From the NCBI GenBank assembly GCA_007117235.1, contig SKGY01000159.1:1-8278 (forward strand): a stretch of DNA of 8,278 nt, in the 5' to 3' direction. Source of the stretch: Balneolaceae bacterium (GTDB lineage: Bacteria; Bacteroidota; Rhodothermia; Balneolales; Balneolaceae). Positions 5,922-8,278 of this stretch are shown one piece after another. The notes under the pieces are model-generated. The model had not been told where the DNA came from and ran no database searches. It worked only from the letters and a program-made list of their open reading frames with translations. A program made the position numbers and the translations under genes. Each line of letters begins with the position of its first letter. The first letter of the stretch is position 1.

Positions 5922-7612
5922 TGGAAAATTATTCATTTCGTTTTAGTAAGTCTTCGAAATATCTAAACGCCACGCTTCTGATTATTCCAATGGTATTGCT
6001 TTTCATTGGAGTATACGGCGGTTTTATGCAGACACTGTTTCGCGCAGGTATTGTGCAGAGCGATCCGTTTGTTGGCGGTGACTATTATAAAGGACTCACC
6101 TTTCACGGGGTATTAAATGCCATCGTCTTTACCACATTTTTTGCAGTTGCCTTAGGAAATGCATTAATACCTTACTCGCTGCAGAAACAGCTGAACAGCA
6201 AAATAGCCTGGGCATCTGGAATTTTAATGCTGGTTGGTTCGGTGGTAGCAGCTGTTGTGATTTTTATTGGCGAAGCAACCGTACTCTACACATTTTACCC
6301 TCCACTTAAAGCTCATCCTCTATTCTATATAGGTTTGACATTGCTGGTGGTTGGCTCTTGGCTTGCATTCTATAACTGGATACCCATGTATCTTGAGTGG
6401 AGAAGAGAGAATGAAGGTATTAAAACACCTCTTGCAGTTGTTGGAATGTTCACCACATTCATAATTTGGTTTATTGCTTCGTTAGCAGTTGCAGTTGAGA
6501 TTCTTGCAATGCTGCTGCCATGGTCGTTAGGCCTTGTGGATGAGGTGAACGTTATGCTGGCAAGAACTCTTTTCTGGTTCTTTGGTCACCCCCTTGTCTA
6601 TTTCTGGTTACTTCCTGCATATGTAATGTACTATTCATTTATGCCAAAAATTGCGGGTGGCAAACTCTATTCAGACATGGCAGGACGTCTTGTCTTTATG
6701 ATGTTCATCCTCTTTTCTATACCGGTTGGAACTCATCATCAGTATATGGATCCTGCAATTGGAGCCCAGTGGAAACTTCTGCACGGTGTATTCACATTCG
6801 CTGTTGCTCTTCCGAGTTTAATAACGGCGTTCACATTAGCAGCCTCACTAGAGTATGCTGGCAGGAAAAACGGAGGGACGGGATTGTTTGGCTGGATGTG
6901 GAAACTCCCTTACTTCGATAAAGAGAAGTGGTTCTTCCCATACCTCATTTTGGGACTAATCATCTTCATCTTCGGTGGAATTGGAGGTATCATTAATGCT
7001 TCTTATCAGATGAACATTGTTATTCATAACACAGCTTGGGTTCCGGGACACTTTCATCTTACTGTAGCTGGCCCTGTTTTACTTGCATTTTTAGGCGGTA
7101 GCCTTTATCTGATCGGACAGTTCATGAACAAAGAGATCCGGTTTAAAGGATGGGCTATGATTTCACCTTATATATATACAATCGGATTGTTCATCATGTC
7201 ATATGGGCTTAAAATTGGCGGACTAAAAGGGATGCCAAGACGTACCAACACTGGAGCTTCTTATGCAAATCCAGACAGTATTCTATATCAACCTGATTGG
7301 ATCACATATATTGACCTGAGTGTTATTGGTGGCAGTATCATGTTCATTGGTATTATAATGTATCTTGTTCCCTTCTTTGGAACAGTATTCGCGAAAAGCG
7401 TATCTGATGAAGAGGGTGCAGTTGTTACATTCCCAATTTCTGAACCACTGCATGATGAGCCGGCAACATGGCTGAGAAATTTTAAACCATACGTTATTAT
7501 TGCCATTATCCTCATCATACTTTCATATACGCCCGTTATTTTAGACGTATTGGAAGCTACTTATGGAGGATCTTTACCATATTCACCTAACAGTCCGATT
7601 CCACTGAGGTAA
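5921..7612 (+). CDS. cbaA: ba3-type (B-family) cytochrome c oxidase subunit I
   Basis: This is the catalytic subunit, reducing O2 to water while pumping protons. It has 563 residues and about 13 membrane helices, nearly the length of Thermus ba3 subunit I (562). Ligands: His62 (LTFHGV) and His379 for the low-spin haem; His377 (VPGHFH) for the high-spin haem; His223 (FFGHPLVY) with Tyr227 as the crosslinked pair, and His272-His273 (GTHHQ) for CuB. GHPLVY has Leu where the A-family has the D-path Glu. The K-path residues known from Thermus (Tyr244, Tyr248, Ser309, Thr312, Thr315) all recur with a constant shift of ten, at Tyr234, Tyr238, Ser299, Thr302 and Thr305. This places the protein firmly in family B, which uses one proton path and usually has high O2 affinity. 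Haem types are not visible from sequence. The SCO gene follows after two bases. Confidence 0.97.
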   Translation: MENYSFRFSKSSKYLNATLLIIPMVLLFIGVYGGFMQTLFRAGIVQSDPFVGGDYYKGLTFHGVLNAIVFTTFFAVALGNALIPYSLQKQLNSKIAWASGILMLVGSVVAAVVIFIGEATVLYTFYPPLKAHPLFYIGLTLLVVGSWLAFYNWIPMYLEWRRENEGIKTPLAVVGMFTTFIIWFIASLAVAVEILAMLLPWSLGLVDEVNVMLARTLFWFFGHPLVYFWLLPAYVMYYSFMPKIAGGKLYSDMAGRLVFMMFILFSIPVGTHHQYMDPAIGAQWKLLHGVFTFAVALPSLITAFTLAASLEYAGRKNGGTGLFGWMWKLPYFDKEKWFFPYLILGLIIFIFGGIGGIINASYQMNIVIHNTAWVPGHFHLTVAGPVLLAFLGGSLYLIGQFMNKEIRFKGWAMISPYIYTIGLFIMSYGLKIGGLKGMPRRTNTGASYANPDSILYQPDWITYIDLSVIGGSIMFIGIIMYLVPFFGTVFAKSVSDEEGAVVTFPISEPLHDEPATWLRNFKPYVIIAIILIILSYTPVILDVLEATYGGSLPYSPNSPIPLR

Positions 7613-7614
7613 AA

Positions 7615-8217
7615 ATGATAAAACTCATTCAGCCAATCTGGTTTGTTACAGTTGTGGTTTCTCTTGTACTTTTATCAGGCTGTGATTCGCTTTCAGTAAA
7701 AAAATCGATTGCAGACAGAGAGTACAGCTTCACAAATCAGTTTGGTGAGGGTGTTCTGTTTCCTGATCAATATTCAGGTAATGTTATACTAGTTGGGTAT
7801 GTGTATACACATTGCCCTGATATTTGTCCCATGATCACATACAATATGAGGGATGTTCAACGAGCTTTGGCAGATGAAGAAAACTTTAAGCTCGTCAGTA
7901 TCTCTTTTGATCCGGACAGAGATACTCCTGAAATTTTGCATGATTATGCGCAGAATTACAGGGTGAGTCAGGATAATTGGTCTTTCTTGACTGGTCAGCG
8001 CTCGGTAGTTGAGCAGGCGCTGGAAACTTTAGAGATTCAGACAGTAAAAACGCCCACGCGATTTCTGGAGGATAACAGGCCAATTTATTTCATCGATCAT
8101 ACCGATCGTGTAACACTAATAGATGGTGAAGGTAACATCAGAAAAACTTATCACGGAAGTGAATTTGTTATTGATGATGTAGTGACTGACATACGTACGC
8201 TTTTATCAAAAAATTAA
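7615..8217 (+). CDS. SCO1/SenC-family copper chaperone lipoprotein
   Basis: SCO proteins are membrane-anchored thioredoxin-fold factors that deliver copper to, or reduce the cysteines of, the CuA site of subunit II. The 200-residue protein begins with a hydrophobic signal ending in the lipobox LSGC (Cys23). The copper-binding CxxxC is THCPDICP (Cys67, Cys71), and the distal His162 lies in FIDHTDRV, so the three copper ligands are present. SFDPDRDTP (97-105) is the family's conserved loop. It starts two bases after subunit I with a GAGG site (7606-7609) five bases upstream, so it is the fourth gene of the oxidase operon. This supports a role in assembling the CuA site of the same enzyme. No terminator is seen after it, and the transcript may continue into the next gene. 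Confidence 0.95.
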   Translation: MIKLIQPIWFVTVVVSLVLLSGCDSLSVKKSIADREYSFTNQFGEGVLFPDQYSGNVILVGYVYTHCPDICPMITYNMRDVQRALADEENFKLVSISFDPDRDTPEILHDYAQNYRVSQDNWSFLTGQRSVVEQALETLEIQTVKTPTRFLEDNRPIYFIDHTDRVTLIDGEGNIRKTYHGSEFVIDDVVTDIRTLLSKN

Positions 8218-8246
8218 AATTAATCACTGAATTTTATCAATCAAAA

Positions 8247-8266
8247 GTCTGTTTTCCATGACAGAC
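8247..8266 (+). other. Small inverted repeat around the next start codon
   Basis: GTCTGT (8247-8252) and ACAGAC (8261-8266) form a perfect 6-bp stem with an 8-base loop. The loop contains the putative ATG (8258-8260). If it folds in mRNA it could limit initiation at this start. The stem is short and may be chance. Confidence 0.3.
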
Positions 8267-8278
8267 CAACACAATCAA
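8258..8278 (+). CDS. Start of a further gene, product unknown (3' end outside window)
   Basis: ATG followed by six open codons (MTDQHNQ) runs to the window edge, 40 bases after the SCO stop and on the same strand. A hydrophilic start of this kind would fit an oxidase assembly or cytochrome gene continuing the operon, but too little is visible to name it. No Shine-Dalgarno sequence is apparent. Confidence 0.4.

Overview
The window looks like chromosomal DNA from a Bacteroidota/Rhodothermota-type bacterium, with the Balneola-like lineage as my best guess. This rests on the M1 peptidase tail ending in a RMADID-RSNN-type motif, stand-alone genes whose AT-rich leaders lack a Shine-Dalgarno sequence, a TTTG-N19-(T/G)AnnTTTG-like promoter, and DUF4097-type secreted repeat proteins. 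The placement is inference, because no rRNA or other marker gene is present. The sequence is AT-leaning and compact. I see no tRNA, insertion sequence, CRISPR array or prophage gene.

Layout: (1) 1-1248, C-terminal part of an M1-family zinc metallopeptidase, followed by a near-perfect intrinsic terminator (1274-1309). (2) 1378-2550, a compact malic enzyme. (3) 2614-3141, a small lipoprotein that I read as a soluble (family I) inorganic pyrophosphatase fold whose metal and catalytic residues have been replaced, i.e. a surface pseudoenzyme. (4) 3203-4060, minus strand, a monofunctional proline dehydrogenase with a plausible Bacteroidota-type promoter at 4108-4138. (5) 4223-5164, a secreted DUF4097-like beta-solenoid protein with an 18-residue RTSGG repeat. 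(6) 5318-8217, a tight four-gene operon for a B-family (ba3-type) haem-copper oxidase: a 42-residue subunit IIa (cbaD), the CuA subunit II (cbaB), subunit I (cbaA) and a SCO copper chaperone lipoprotein. (7) The first seven codons of a likely further gene begin at 8258.

How the genes fit together: malic enzyme and proline dehydrogenase are both central catabolic enzymes, making pyruvate plus reduced nicotinamide, and P5C plus reduced quinone. The oxidase operon is the terminal electron sink. Subunit II carries a full CuA site and so should take electrons from a cytochrome c or similar donor. Subunit I has every haem and CuB ligand and the whole B-family K-path. SCO would load copper into the CuA site. 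The peptidase, pseudo-pyrophosphatase and DUF4097 protein are envelope or secreted proteins with no evident link to the oxidase.

No gap between genes exceeds 165 bases. The gap at 4061-4222 holds the proline dehydrogenase promoter candidate. The gap at 5165-5317 must hold the oxidase promoter, but I could not identify it with confidence. The convergent gap at 3142-3202 shows no convincing terminator.
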